Positions 33,364 through 44,203 of a stretch of DNA of 50,341 bases are shown here, one piece after another. Source of the stretch: Biscogniauxia marginata (taxonomy: Eukaryota > Ascomycota > Sordariomycetes > Xylariales > Xylariaceae). The notes below the pieces were generated by a model that saw nothing but the letters and a program-made list of their open reading frames with translations, did no database searches and was not told where the DNA came from. Position 1 is the first letter of the stretch; every line of letters starts with the position of its first letter. The stretch spans positions 1 to 50,341 of the forward strand of contig MU404228.1 of the NCBI GenBank assembly GCA_022695795.1, written 5' to 3'. The translations under genes and the position numbers were made by a program.

Positions 33364-33567
33364 CAAAGAGGCTGTTTGAAATCGTGACTGCCATATAGAG
33401 AAGCTGTATAGGTTGGAGGACTAATTAGTACTTTTATTTTATAACGTGAATACCTACATACATAAAAAAAAGTACTATCTCTTCTCGAACAACTTCTTTT
33501 TAAAAAATCGCACAATATTAAACAGCCTGTCACACTTGGAGTCACACGATTCCAAACAACCTCTCTG
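33364..33567. mobile_element. Short TIR element, hAT-like ends
   Basis: CAAAGAGGCTGTTTGAAATC at the left is repeated inverted at the right end (GATTCCAAACAACCTCTCTG), about 28 bp with a few mismatches. The interior (about 150 bp) is AT-rich and non-coding. I could not find a convincing 8-bp target duplication, so the superfamily is a guess from the CA-ends. Confidence 0.55.
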
Positions 33568-33723
33568 AGCTGACGATCCAAAGAAGTTCAACGAGAATGC
33601 CAATCGGACAGAAATCACGCAAGCGGCAGCCAAGAGAACATTGGACGCAGCACGTCGAAAAGTCCAAGCCTAAGCCCAAGCCCAAGTAACCGAGAAGTAA
33701 ACAGAGCACACACACACCCTCTC

Positions 33724-33912
33724 TGGCCTACGGGCACTATTCATCCGTTCCGTTCCACAGATATATATGGTTCATGATCTCCAGGGCAGCATCGTTCCCC
33801 TTGCATACAGATAGACTGATATACACAGATTTCGTCATTTGGCCTACGGGCATCAAGATCGTGTTCGGTTATACCAGACGGTGGGTGTTTAGGCTTTTAA
33901 TCAATTCGCTCT
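33724..33912 (+). repeat. Dispersed GGCCTACGGGCA-type repeat, copies 3 and 4
   Basis: Copy 3 (33724-33760) has only the first part. Copy 4 (33839-33912) reads GGCCTACGGGCATC, then CGGTTATACCAGACGGTGGG and TTTAGGC, in the same order as copies 1 and 2. Confidence 0.6.
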
Positions 33913-34125
33913 GCTTATAAGTGCTCTCCAGCCATGAACGAATTACTACTGTTTTTATTTATTTATTTATGACTTGTTATTTTGTGCTTTGTGTCTATAT
34001 CCAAAACTCTTCAAGTGATTTCATATTACTCTAGTTGGCCTTCTTATTTCATGATTCACGCATGTCACAATATAAAATAAAGAGAGATAGGTACCTAGGC
34101 AAGCGATTATCAGTTAACTACACAT

Positions 34126-34220
34126 CTACACAAGATAGCCAAGATTAAGCTTTAATCAACCTCCACACAATGGATCGAAAACCCTAAATTTAGAATAAGA
34201 GAAGTTCTCTTGCTGTAAGT
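34126..34220 (-). repeat. Short dispersed repeat, copy 2
   Basis: Partner of 28323-28410, same orientation, about 5.8 kb away. The minus-strand B-box-like region reads GGTTTTCGATCC. Confidence 0.55.
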
Positions 34221-34336
34221 CATTGTATCGCGCACAAAAGCCCTCCGCAGGGCTCTCGGCCTTTCTCTCTCTCTTCCTTCCTGTTTACCAACACCAACAG
34301 CAGCATCAACCTCCCGCCCTGTTATGATTACTGAAA

Positions 34337-34696
34337 ATGACTCCGACAACATCGTTAGAGACCCTACAGCATCTCTTAGCTACGGGTTTCCGCGGAGATC
34401 CGAATTTCGATCCTGGAAGCCTTACCACGGAAAGGTGCCCGACCATCGTTCTGGGCTCGCCACCACTGGATGGCAGCGCCTCCACCATTGCTCACTCCAA
34501 ATGGGAGAAACGATCAGGAGGGGATAGCAATTGCACAATTCTGGTGCTCTTGTTGGCGAACGTTTGGGAAAGAGCATATAGCACTGTTTTCACTACAGCA
34601 GGAGGTACCGTTAACCGTTTCGATAACAGTACTCTGGAGAAAGTAGCTCCTAGGAACAATTGGTACGTTCCACAGTCTTTTGCTTGCAAAGGGTAA
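34337..34696 (+). CDS. Hypothetical small protein
   Basis: A 119-aa frame starting at an ATG with AAA before it. No domain is recognised. There is no signal peptide; residues about 86-110 include LVLLLANVWERAYSTVF, one moderately hydrophobic helix. It lies directly after the SINE-like repeat copy and before a gene-poor stretch. It could be a small species-specific gene, the first exon of a longer gene, or chance. Confidence 0.3.
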   Translation: MTPTTSLETLQHLLATGFRGDPNFDPGSLTTERCPTIVLGSPPLDGSASTIAHSKWEKRSGGDSNCTILVLLLANVWERAYSTVFTTAGGTVNRFDNSTLEKVAPRNNWYVPQSFACKG

Positions 34697-35381
34697 ATAT
34701 CATATGGTGTGGATGGAAACTGCGTGAGACACCATCAAGGCGCAATGGAAAAAAATCCACCGAGAAGGTATTGGAGGTCGTATCCGCCTGTCGTGGGCAT
34801 CACGTTGTGTCCGGCCCGTCCCCTGAACTCTGCATAACGTCGCCTCCGTGCGTAGAACTCGTGATCACCCGAATATAATCATTACCTTCTTAGTATTACA
34901 ATCAACGGAGAGAAGGGAAGATCCTCAGCCTTAAGACATCTTGAAGGCAAGCGGACAAGGGGAAGCTTGGTTACGCGGCATCACATATGTGATAATACTA
35001 GATTCCTAGACCGACACTAAGTGAAACTCATAGCACGAGTTTGCAGTCACTGCTATTCGTATCGTATCTCGGATAGGATACGTTCATAGGGAAAACCTTG
35101 AGCTTAGAAGTTTGTAGAACGATAATAGACTATTACGAATGACGTCGGTAATAAAATATTCAGCCCGCTGTTTATATAGCTCGGTAAGCTGTAGCTACCA
35201 GTACGAGTATAGCTCTATAGAAACGTTAATTGTCGTTCTCACATTGTTTAATTCATTGTTCTTTTGGCTGTGCATAGGAGGGAAAGCTCTATTATAGCTA
35301 CCAAAGTCATCCCACCATAAGGCAAGGCTAAATACAAGTCGTCCGAAATGCCCTACTGTAATTCGGCGAGGAGAATATGTG
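34697..35381. other. Intergenic, no gene recognised
   Basis: Short overlapping frames only. The part near 35381 probably includes the 3' UTR of the minus-strand kinase-like gene. Confidence 0.45.
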
Positions 35382-36293
35382 TCAAGTTTCCCAGTCCAAG
35401 TTTGCAGCAATGAAATGAGTGAAGTAGTCTTCTTGCCAGGACGAAGTAGTCGGCATCTTAATGTCGTTCATATCAACCAGCCTTCCCCCGTGCCAATTGT
35501 CGGCCTTGAAAGTCATCACTAATCCTATATCATACGAGAAGTCGAAAAACTTTTGGGCGAGAACAATATCAGGAACTGCGCTGGGAACGTACTCGTACAC
35601 AATTGCCCAAGACCAACCGACTTTGTCGGGTTTCTGCCTCAGTAGATGTTTGAATGGGAGCAGGGAGTTATCAATCCGTAGCCACCCGTGGCACCTAGGA
35701 AAAGGAGGGACAGGCGGTGGTGGTCCCTCTAACTCGGAGGCCGGTACTTGTGACGAATCCCGGGCTTCTTTGCTAAAAGCCATCAGATTCTTCTTAACCA
35801 TCTCACGCGTTTTAGGCCCACGCATAATCGCAATGGTTTGCTGTGGGTTTTGTTGAACCTCGGACATGGCAGATTCGATTTTCTGGATCAGATCGACGGT
35901 GCGCGATTCAGTTTTAAAAGGGAACTCGGTAATCACCGTGACAAATCCGGGGAGAGAACGACCCCTGGGCACGATGTGGGGACGTCGTTGAGATGTAATC
36001 CAGAACTACAAAAGGGGGGCGAAGAGAAGGGCCATCAGTAAAGTAGATCTATTAACACAGAAAATGGCCAAGTTACATACGACCTTGATCGCGACGGGGG
36101 AGTAGCCATCAATGCTAGCCTTGGAAACAAACCATTCGTTTCCTTGACCCAGGAGGCCCAACCATTTGATATCCTCTGCGCGGCCAGGAAAGCGGCGTAA
36201 TTTAAGGGTTTGGAAATCCTTTAGTGTCGTTCCAGGAGGCCCCTCGAGAGGAGTTTCGTCAACAAAATCGGATCTGACTTTGGTTTTACTCAT
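35382..36293 (-). CDS. Short kinase-like / FTA2-like protein, two exons
   Basis: Exon 1 is 36293-36081 (71 codons), exon 2 is 36005-35382; the 75-nt intron begins GTATGT and ends TTTTGTAG, both junctions phase 0, giving 278 aa. Exon 1 ends in a kinase N-lobe-like stretch: EDIKWLGLLGQGNEWFVSKA (a degenerate glycine loop) and VAIKV with the possible ATP-site Lys 70. Exon 2 has a CHGWLRIDNSLLPF block, WAIVYEYVPS (hinge-like), and NWHGGRLVDMNDIKMP near the end. There is no HRD or DFG motif. This arrangement resembles the diverse fungal protein family usually annotated as kinase-like or kinetochore Sim4 subunit FTA2-like, a resemblance that does not prove a kinetochore role. Catalytic activity is unlikely. 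The start precedes the conserved block and has A at -3 on the minus strand. Confidence 0.65.
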
Positions 36294-36954
36294 CGTTGAC
36301 CCAATTGTGAACTCCTAGAGTAGATATAAATTAGGGGAATATACCTAGGTAAACATTAAAGGAGCAACATCATTAAGTGGCCTTATGAGGTAGGTAGTAA
36401 GAGCTAGGCAGAGCATAGGCCTGGTCGACGATGCAGTCATTATGTACTGCGTACACACTCCAGTATTTAGGGCGTGGGGTCTGAAGGAGGTCCCCAGGGA
36501 TAGGTAGGTAGGTAGGTATCCACGATAGTGGAGTCCACGCAGCCCTCATCCCCGGCCGTATTTTTAGGCACTTACCCGTAGGTACTGTCAGCCGATGCCA
36601 GCTGAACGAATGTGCTCCGTAGGTATTCAGAGTGGAGTTTTGTGTGATGTAAAGGGTAAGGTCCAATTCTTGGGACTGGGGATTCCTGGCTGTTGCCTCC
36701 CTCGGCCATCTCATCGTCGTCTTCCCGCTTGTTGCACATCCAAAAAGCCACTATGATCATCGCCTTCATCGTTCAACGCGTCAACCAGGTTCTCCCTTTT
36801 CGAGAGCTCGCCGCCCTGTACAATCTACAACCTCCTCAACCTAGAGGCGGGGTTGAAAAACTGACCATCTTCCACGGGCAGCCAGCGATTTAGCTTGAGA
36901 TAATAAGGCATGAGCTGATATGGTCTGGAACATCACATCGTCCTGATAGGCCTA
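36294..36954. other. Intergenic between two minus-strand genes
   Basis: Contains a GGTAGGTAGGTAGGTA tract near 36505. Overlapping short frames exist on both strands but none is recognisable. Likely the upstream region of the kinase-like gene. Confidence 0.4.
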
Positions 36955-37443
36955 AATTAATCTCAGAAGGTAGGTGGTAGAACTCCCGGGCCCGACGGAG
37001 TACAAGGGCTCCTTCGGCCATGGGATGCAAGCTACCACCACGCTGCTTCCAATGCTTCTTCAACCGGTCATTCACGGCGTATGACTAAGCCTGTAAATGC
37101 TTGATTGAATAACCTCTGGTAACCTTCCTTTGGATACATCTTTAACAGACGCCCGCCACCCTCGAAGATCATGGTTGCTTCATTAGTAGCGTGTCCAACT
37201 GTGTCTACATAGTCATGATATGCAGACCCTGGGGGAGATGCGGTTTTCCCGAGATCTGGCAAATCGTTCAAGGATCTCCTCGAGGTTCTTGGGTGGCTTA
37301 TATTTAAAGGAATCAGAGACAATATTCCTTTGGGCTTGTAGAACGAAACCTGACGTCGTGGTCGAGGTGGTCTTTGTGCTTGATAACTCGACCACGGAGT
37401 CAGGGTGACAAGGCGGGCGGATATTCGATATTTCGTAATCCTT
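36955..37443 (-). pseudogene. Decayed gene of a fungal family of unknown function, centre deleted
   Basis: Three frames in succession on the minus strand carry protein-like pieces: SDSFKYKPPKNLEEILERFA (frame 1, to about 37250), then ASPPGSAYHDYVDTVGHATN and EATMIFEGGGRLLKMYPKEG ending FNQAFTG (frame 2, to about 37090), then YAVNDRLKKHWKQRGG with LHPMAEG (frame 3). From memory, these blocks occur in this order in one fungal protein family, but there a long central part separates FNQAFTG from the HWKQ block. Here they are almost adjacent, so the centre seems deleted, and a frameshift separates blocks 1 and 2. No usable intron explains either junction. Function unknown. Confidence 0.5.
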
Positions 37444-38178
37444 TTATACTATACATTATAACTTTCTGATGTTTTTTTTTCAGAGATAGGACGCAGATAA
37501 TGCAAGGCAAGGCAGAAAAGATGACACTTCCATGTTAAGAGGTAGAGACAACAACCCTCTGCCTATACCAGGAACGGCCGAATATAATTGAGAAAGGTAT
37601 ATTTGAGAAGGAAAGGCGTGACTGAACCGTTCTCATGGAAGCAGTGACCAGGTAGGTTGAGGGCTATGGTCTTAACAAAATAAAGAATCCAAAACGCCAG
37701 AGAATACATACTGTAGAATTAGAAAGCTCCTTTGACTTCGGCGACTAAAGAGATAGACATGATATACTATCTCCAATGAAGCGGGCCCTCCTTATCACAT
37801 TACTTGATTAATGCATGATATCACTAAGGCAAAGCTTTGTTAATCCAGAATATTCTTTCCTGTTAATATCTACTCCGTAGATGTGGGTCTTGGAGGTTCC
37901 GGAGTTAACAAACGGACTGACCCAATGGCCGATGATTTGTGGCTTAGCAAGGATTGTGGCGTGGCTAGGCCTAACGAGGCCCGCATTGTGGCTAGGTTGT
38001 GCGCGCACAAATTGATTAGCAATTCTGTTCTGGGGCAAAATCCATCCCTCTTTCTTTCTCTCCCCGATCGAGTCATCCGTTCACGATACAACAACCGCCT
38101 TCTCTCTTCTTCCACCTACAACCAAACCATCTCCATTTTCATCGACAACCCGACGAGAAGAATCAAAAATCAGCAACC
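37444..38178 (+). promoter_or_regulatory. Upstream region of the eS30 gene
   Basis: No gene is visible. The last 140 bp before the ATG contain pyrimidine-rich tracts (CCATCCCTCTTTCTTTCTCT at 38041-38060, CCGCCTTCTCTCTTCTTCCA around 38095-38114), as common in 5' leaders of fungal ribosomal protein genes. I could not fix a transcription start. Confidence 0.45.
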
Positions 38179-38582
38179 ATGGGAAAGGTTCACGGAAGTT
38201 TGGCCCGTGCAGGTCCGTTTTACCCCTTCTATTGAAAATTATCTCTCCCTCATTCGACCCGACCGCAGGGTTTCTGTAATGGGAAACACGGAATGTTGGG
38301 TGATGCGTAAAGAGAGAGAGAGAGGCAGAGAGTGCTAACATTCCGCTTTTTTTTTTCCACAGGCAAGGTCAAGTCGCAGACCCCTAAAGTCGAGCCCCAA
38401 GAGAAGCCCAAGTCCCCCAAGGGCCGCGCGCGCAAGCGGCTCGTGTACACCCGCCGATTCGTGAACGTCGTCCAGGGCGGTGGCAAGCGCAAGGTGAGAA
38501 GAGAACCCTAACCCACTTTATCTCTATTGGATGCTGACATCTCCGTCCTCGTTTGTAGATGAACCCCAACCCCGGCACATGA
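38179..38582 (+). CDS. rps30: 40S ribosomal protein S30 (eS30), three exons
   Basis: Exons are 38179-38212, 38363-38493 and 38559-38582, giving 62 aa: [20 protein letters not shown], then a basic centre with YTRRFVNVV, and the end GGKRKMNPNPG. Length and sequence fit fungal eS30, a component of the small ribosomal subunit near the decoding region, here encoded without a ubiquitin-like fusion, as usual in fungi. Intron 1 (150 nt) starts GTCCGT, has GCTAAC near its end and closes in a T-run with CACAG. Intron 2 (65 nt) starts GTGAGA, has GCTGAC and ends TTTGTAG. The split first codon pair (G/GC) and the tiny last exon agree with the reading frame. It is the only clear housekeeping gene in the window. 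Confidence 0.95.
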
Positions 38583-40733
38583 TTGATTTCTATCATTCAA
38601 CTACTTCCTCTTTTCGGACCGGACTCTGCGGAATCTAGTTTCTTAGTTGCACAACTGGACCACACAAAACACAAGACGCGATGCGATGCCACTGCGGGCA
38701 TATTGATATTGACGGAAGGGAAATGTCTACATGATGGATGCGATCGGGATCGGTAGGGGTGGAAGCTGAGAGCCTTCTCTTCTAACTCTCACTTCAGCTC
38801 CTAAGGGCGTTTTATTGGCATTTCGCAGGGTGCGGTTTTCGTAGTTCGTCATTTGCCAAAAATGTACATACGTTACCGACTTCACTTTCGGCACAGTTTA
38901 GGACTGAAAAGAGAAGAGGTTCACAACCCGGCCAATCTTACGGTCTATCTATCGCTGTCTGGTTCCTTGAGTTCTAAGACAGGTAGTGCAATGAATCGAC
39001 TCTAGTGACAAGCCCAAAGACTACTTTGGAATACTATCATAATGCCATTGCCTTATGGCGTGATCTACAACTTGATCCCCCTATTACTTCAACGCGATGT
39101 ACCTTGTAGTCCGTAATATATCGTTGCCTCATGCTATAGCTATGTGACGTGGTACTTTCTATCTCCTACTCCAAAGAAGAATATGACTAGGGAGCTCAGC
39201 TTTGCCAGAATAATGGAGTTTTGAAGTTATAGAACGCATCGAAACCTAGCATTTAATCTCGGACATCCACAACGATGGCTCAATATTAGGGGCCACACAG
39301 TCGAGGTAGGTCTATAACAAAAAGAATTATGGCACTCGCACTGTTTTGAAGGTAAGGTCAAGATATATACGCCCTACAGGAGGATTGAAGAATGTAATTT
39401 CTGTGCGAAGGGACTGGGATTCTAGAGGCACGCTTGGATAATCCTTTACGCACCGGAATAGCGCCTTTCGTGTTCCAAACGTCCTTGTACACTGCGTTCC
39501 CATTACTGAAAGCCTCGTGCTAGCAAAGCTCACGATCATGCTTGACCATCCTCAATGCTCCTGAGATTTGAACTAGTAATAATATATCACGGTTGAGGGC
39601 ATTCATGGCACGGATGGTGTTCCATGTAGCGGGTGTCACGTAGTCTATAACTTGGCCACAGAACTAGAGTGAGCCCTGTATATAATTTAGTTATATAATA
39701 TGTATATATATAAGATAGCTTCCATCCCGTTCTAATGTCGGATACTTAAAGCTTAATACGTCTTTTTTTCATATTAATGTTACAGAAATCGATATTCGCC
39801 GCTACGATGCACGACAGATATCGTCGGGTTTCCCAGGGAATTAACAGCTTATTATCTGAGGCGTATCCAGACATTCGCGGCTTCTGTTGTCGTGTGCGGC
39901 TCTGAGCTGTTGCTGCTTTGTCCCGAGCCAAGACCGAGTTTGGTAGAAGTCGGCGGCACAGCCATGGAAGTGTAGCCTGCGGATTTCGCCTGTGCAGGGG
40001 ATCAGCCGGGATCACGGCAGACTTGCGGCAGAGTTGACTCACTTCGGAGGGCTTACCCTGTTACTTGGGGGTATACGTTGCCTGTCGACAGTCAGAAGTG
40101 CGCATAATACCCTCCGGCCACAGAGAATCCTCCTGCCACCTAACTGATTGGACCTTTGAACCATCTTGTGTCTGTACTGGAATGTGCGAGGACCAGTTAC
40201 GAGTCAGATTGGCTTGCTGTCCCGTATGCTGGCCCTTAGAGATATAGCAAAGGTGCTAGCCTCGGTGAGAAATAGAATGCCGGCTAGGCAGTCCAGCTGC
40301 TGTGAATTCAAGGGCCTTATTCTGTCTAGATCAGGGAACCAATCATAATTGCCATGACAGTACACTAAACACGAGAGCTGAGCAGGCCCTTGAGAATTAG
40401 TTTTCGGAGCGACTCCATTCTGTTGGTTAAGCTCATAATCTCTCAACTGTGGACTGGCGACCACGATGCGTCTTCGGGACCTGGAGTCGAGTCGCTATAC
40501 TACAATGATGACAACCAATTTGACTCGATTATTAAAGAAAATAAAAAACTTTTGCAGCACATCGGCGTTACGCAGACACGTTCAAACCACTCCAACTTAC
40601 TTACCCTGCCTGAACTTGGAGACTCATTTCACCGCCTTTTGTTTGCATCCTACCTCCTTTAAAATAAAATCATTGCAGCACTAACTACACCTTCAATCTT
40701 CTGCGATAAACATTGTTGCCGCACAATTATACC
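38583..40733. other. Gene-poor interval
   Basis: The first few hundred bases should hold the eS30 3' UTR. Several 60-100-codon frames exist (for example 39327-39539 and 39746-40042 on the minus strand), overlapping frames on the other strand; none resembles a known domain. The last part is upstream of the kinase-like gene. Confidence 0.45.
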
Positions 40734-41742
40734 ATGGTCTTCGAGTATACGGAAGTCTTTAGCCAGCAGGTCGAACGGCTGCGGAATGACTGGGCACGGT
40801 ACTCGCCAGTCTTCGAATCTTTTTCCTCCAGCAGGGAAGTCCATTCTCGACATGCAAAATGTACACGGCGAGAAGCCATGCATCATTTTATGATACGAAG
40901 ACGGTACCCATACGGAGCAATGTGTACGTCTTTACGACATCCCGGGTACCCTCTCCGGCGACATCCTTCGCATGCGCCGGAATCTGCCTGAAGTTAATGG
41001 GCACTTCGAGGTTGATGGCGATACCATCCGTCCTCTTGATCATCGCCTGGAGGCGCCTGAGCCAATCGAGGATGATTTTAAACAAATTAACGATCTTATC
41101 GATAGTCTCCCGCTTGTAGATATCGATACGGTCAAGCACTTCGTCAAAAAGGGCAAGTATCGGTCCGAAGTAGAGAATTGCTTAAGTGTCAGGGCGGCCC
41201 CTTGTCCCGGGGAGCCAAAGTCTCACCACCTAAATCGGCTCCTTGGTAAATCTCAGGATGGAGAACTTGTTTTCGAGAAGCTCCTCCCGTGTCAATTCGC
41301 TATCCGTAAATTCTCTGCGCTCGACGACTTCAAGCGTTGGGTTCTAGACTTGATTGATGCTTTGAGCTGTCTCCATTCGCTTGGCATCGTCCACAGAGAC
41401 GTCCGCATCGACAACTGCCTCTTCTCCAACGATGGCAAACGCCTTGTGCTCTGCGATCTCGAGAGCCGATGGGGACAGCGTTCCCCTCCCGAGAATGCAA
41501 CCCAGGGAGTGCTGGACGATGCAGGGTGGAGTGCGAAGTCCGATATCTATTGCGTTGGCGAATGCATCAAGTGCATGGTCTATGGCAACACGCCAGCTAC
41601 CAATTACGTGGAATGGCCGGTCCCTCCTCCTCTTAACGCAATCGTGGCGGCATGCATGCGCAAATCGCCAGAAGAATGCCTAAGTCTGGACGAATTGCGT
41701 GGCATGTTGGAGAATATCACGACCGAGACGCAGCAATGGTGA
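40734..41742 (+). pseudogene. Protein-kinase-like gene, broken in its 5' part
   Basis: The frame from the ATG at 40972 (256 aa) carries a kinase C-lobe: HRDVRIDNCLF (H141, D143, N148), LCDLES in place of DFG (D162), SAKSDIYCVGECIKCMVYG, and an end-lobe segment PEECLSLDELRGML. Upstream in the same frame the protein clearly goes on (YEDGTHTEQCVRLYDIPGTL, and before it KSILDMQNVHGEKPCIIL) but a TGA at 40891-40893 interrupts it. The likely original start, ATG at 40734 with a good context, is in another frame (MVFEYTEVFSQQVERLRNDW), so a frameshift near 40800-40830 must also be assumed. The only GT-AG joining option is 33 nt, too short for a typical intron. It is either a recent pseudogene or a gene shortened to start at 40972. 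The TGA could derive from CGA by one C-to-T change. Confidence 0.6.
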
Positions 41743-41817
41743 GGGTAAGGATCAACTGATACCCGGTGGTCCGTGCCTGATTAAGACCGACAGCCAGGGC
41801 TTAGTTGGGAGATAGTG

Positions 41818-42429
41818 CTATAACCACGGATCATCGTGGAAAGGGGTGGGAACCTCGTAATAAAAAAAAGAAATAGAGGTTTCAGGTTCATCGTTATGGT
41901 CAACCGTAGTCTGGTAAGTTCCGGACATAAGCCGGGATGCAAGAGCGGACCGGGCAACAGCCGCCCACGGGTCGCGAGGCATCCTGGTACGCAACGGAGC
42001 AGTCGCTTGTGCGCAGAGCGATGAGATCTTGCAGAGCCGTGATGCCTTCAAGACTTCGCAGAGGTACATTAAGGGATAGGCTTCGAATGAGGGCGCCTGC
42101 GTTCCGGCATTCGTGTGTAAGATACGGGAGAGATGGCTCCGTCGCCAGTCGCCTTGCTCATGGCGTCCTTGTTCGGTTGGGTAGGTGTTCGAGCGGATGA
42201 TTCTGTTGGCATTCTCCAATTTCCCTTTCTCTCGAGTCTTCGCCGCTCAGCATAGGCTTAAAGTTCGGTCGGCTTTGTGCTGTTCGCGCGCCGCCTCCGT
42301 GGTACTGGTATCCTCATTGCGCCTAGGTAATGCCTGCGAAGAACCGACGGAGAGTTTCGGCATTCTGCGGACGATCTGAGAACTAATCTTTGAACAATCA
42401 TCTGTAAAGCCTCGCCATTCGGAGCTCAT
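41818..42429 (-). pseudogene. Possible hypothetical gene with an in-frame stop
   Basis: A well-placed ATG at 42429 (AAA before it) opens 60 codons (MSSEWRGFTDDCSKISSQIV...) to a TGA at 42249-42247; the same frame then stays open for 143 more codons to 41818. One changed codon would join them. An alternative frame at 42120-41890 also reads like protein (LRSLEGITALQDLIALRTSD). I recognise no family. It may be a decaying gene or chance frames in a fairly GC-rich segment convergent to the kinase gene. Confidence 0.25.
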
Positions 42430-44203
42430 TTTGTGCGGGCTTAGAATCTAAGGAAGAACTAAGTAGAAGGCTATTATACTTAAAGATGGGAAAGAAAGGC
42501 TTATTGAGGGTGTATAAGATGAGAGTTTTTATTTATTAATATTTTATTCACGGAAGACAGGAAATTGAAATCCTAGAGAGAAAAGAGAAAAGGAAAGGGG
42601 TGAGGAAGAGGACGTAGACAAGAAAGAGACGGCATGTACGGCATATTCATCGGTGGATAATGCATGTAGCATCACTACCAATGCCGTTTATGGCCGCCGG
42701 CCAGAATCGTCCTAGGCTACCAGGCGAAAGGGGAGGTTTCCATATTTGGCCCATCTCGGCTAGAGTTGAAGCAAGTCCAAACCGGCTACGGCACTGCCAT
42801 GCTAGGCGGTTAGTCAGGACGAGCAAAGGTGAGCGGCGTCTGAGCCCGGCTGAGCAAAAGCGGCGAGGGGTCACGTACACGCTGCCGAGGTGCGGGCGTC
42901 TAGATTCGTCTCACCTAACGTTAGAAAGAGGGGAAGCATGTTGTGCTCTTTTCATTTTTTTTCTTGACGCTATGATATTTTTCAAGGATTGAGGCAATTT
43001 TCTAGCTCATCATCGAGACATCGCCGAGCGGTCTCGAAAACAAGGCATTATTGGTGGGTATCGTGGCGTGGACAGCACTAAGGAAAACATATATGGCATA
43101 CTGCTATTAATGATTTGTCGCCTGAGGAATATTTTGACAACCCATGTCCTAAGCCGATCCCTTTTTCCATTCTACAAGACTCCCGCGTAGCGGCCTTCTT
43201 CCTGTGCTGGCTCATCAAATAATCTTCCCGGAACGAGAAAAATTCAGAGATATAACTTCACTACGTAGTAAATTTAGAGGATGTAACAAGCCCTTTATAC
43301 CAGACACATAATAATGGTTGGAGAGAGGCAAGAATTACACGATTAATTTGAACAATAATCTGTGTATAATAGAGCCCCTTGCCAAGATATGTCTTTATTG
43401 ATCGTTATCTAATTCCTTGCCTTTTTAGTTACTCCATGATTCTTACTAGATGGTTTAATAACAATATATAAGAGACACTAGGTGCCCACGTCCTTCTATT
43501 TGACACTCTGCATCTATCTATCTGAAGCCCCTTTCTCAGCCTAGGCTCCACGGAAATAAGCATCGGCCTTGAACCTTACATCATAGCTTGATTTCGCATC
43601 CGAGGTATAGATCACTTATTGCAACAGAGGACATTAGCGTATGTCTAGTACGTGCGTACTAATCCCGGTTGTTCTGTGTGATCACCACTATATATTGTCA
43701 GCCTGCGTGCCGCGTCTCCTTATAGCATAGCGCATGGGCATCCCGCTCTTAAAGAGAGGATAGAAATGAAAACCGAGAAGGCTAGTAACGTTAGAAATAC
43801 TCAATAAGTAGGTGATGACAAATGTTCTGCGGCATCAACTCTCCTAGCAAAGTGCAATATGGCACTTTAACGGGGTAGGGCTGAGCTCCGGGCGGGGCAC
43901 CTCGGCTGCCGGAGTTGCGGGGAGATCATTTTAGGTCCGTGGAATCAAGGAGGGAGTCGGGAATAAGTTTATGTATAGGCATTCTTACCTAGCACATTTC
44001 CATGCCGAGGTCCTAGGCAATGATTACTGGAAGAGGTCAGCATTAGTCTCTCCTTGTACACTGACTCACCAGGAGGCATTTACACCAAAGGCTTTCTATA
44101 TATAACATGAAGAATATACACCGTTTCTTGCTCTGTACATTCCTAAACACTGGTTGATCGACATCATTCTATATCCTATCTTCAATTTTTACTTTATATC
44201 GAG
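42430..44203. other. Intergenic, no gene recognised
   Basis: The frame at 42660-42992 overlaps an equally long minus-strand frame and has no family resemblance. No repeats or RNA genes were identified; the final part is the upstream region of the tautomerase gene. Confidence 0.45.

Noticed and set aside
42660..42992. 110-codon plus-strand frame
   Set aside because: An overlapping minus-strand frame of similar length exists, there is no domain resemblance, and the end runs into a T-rich tract.
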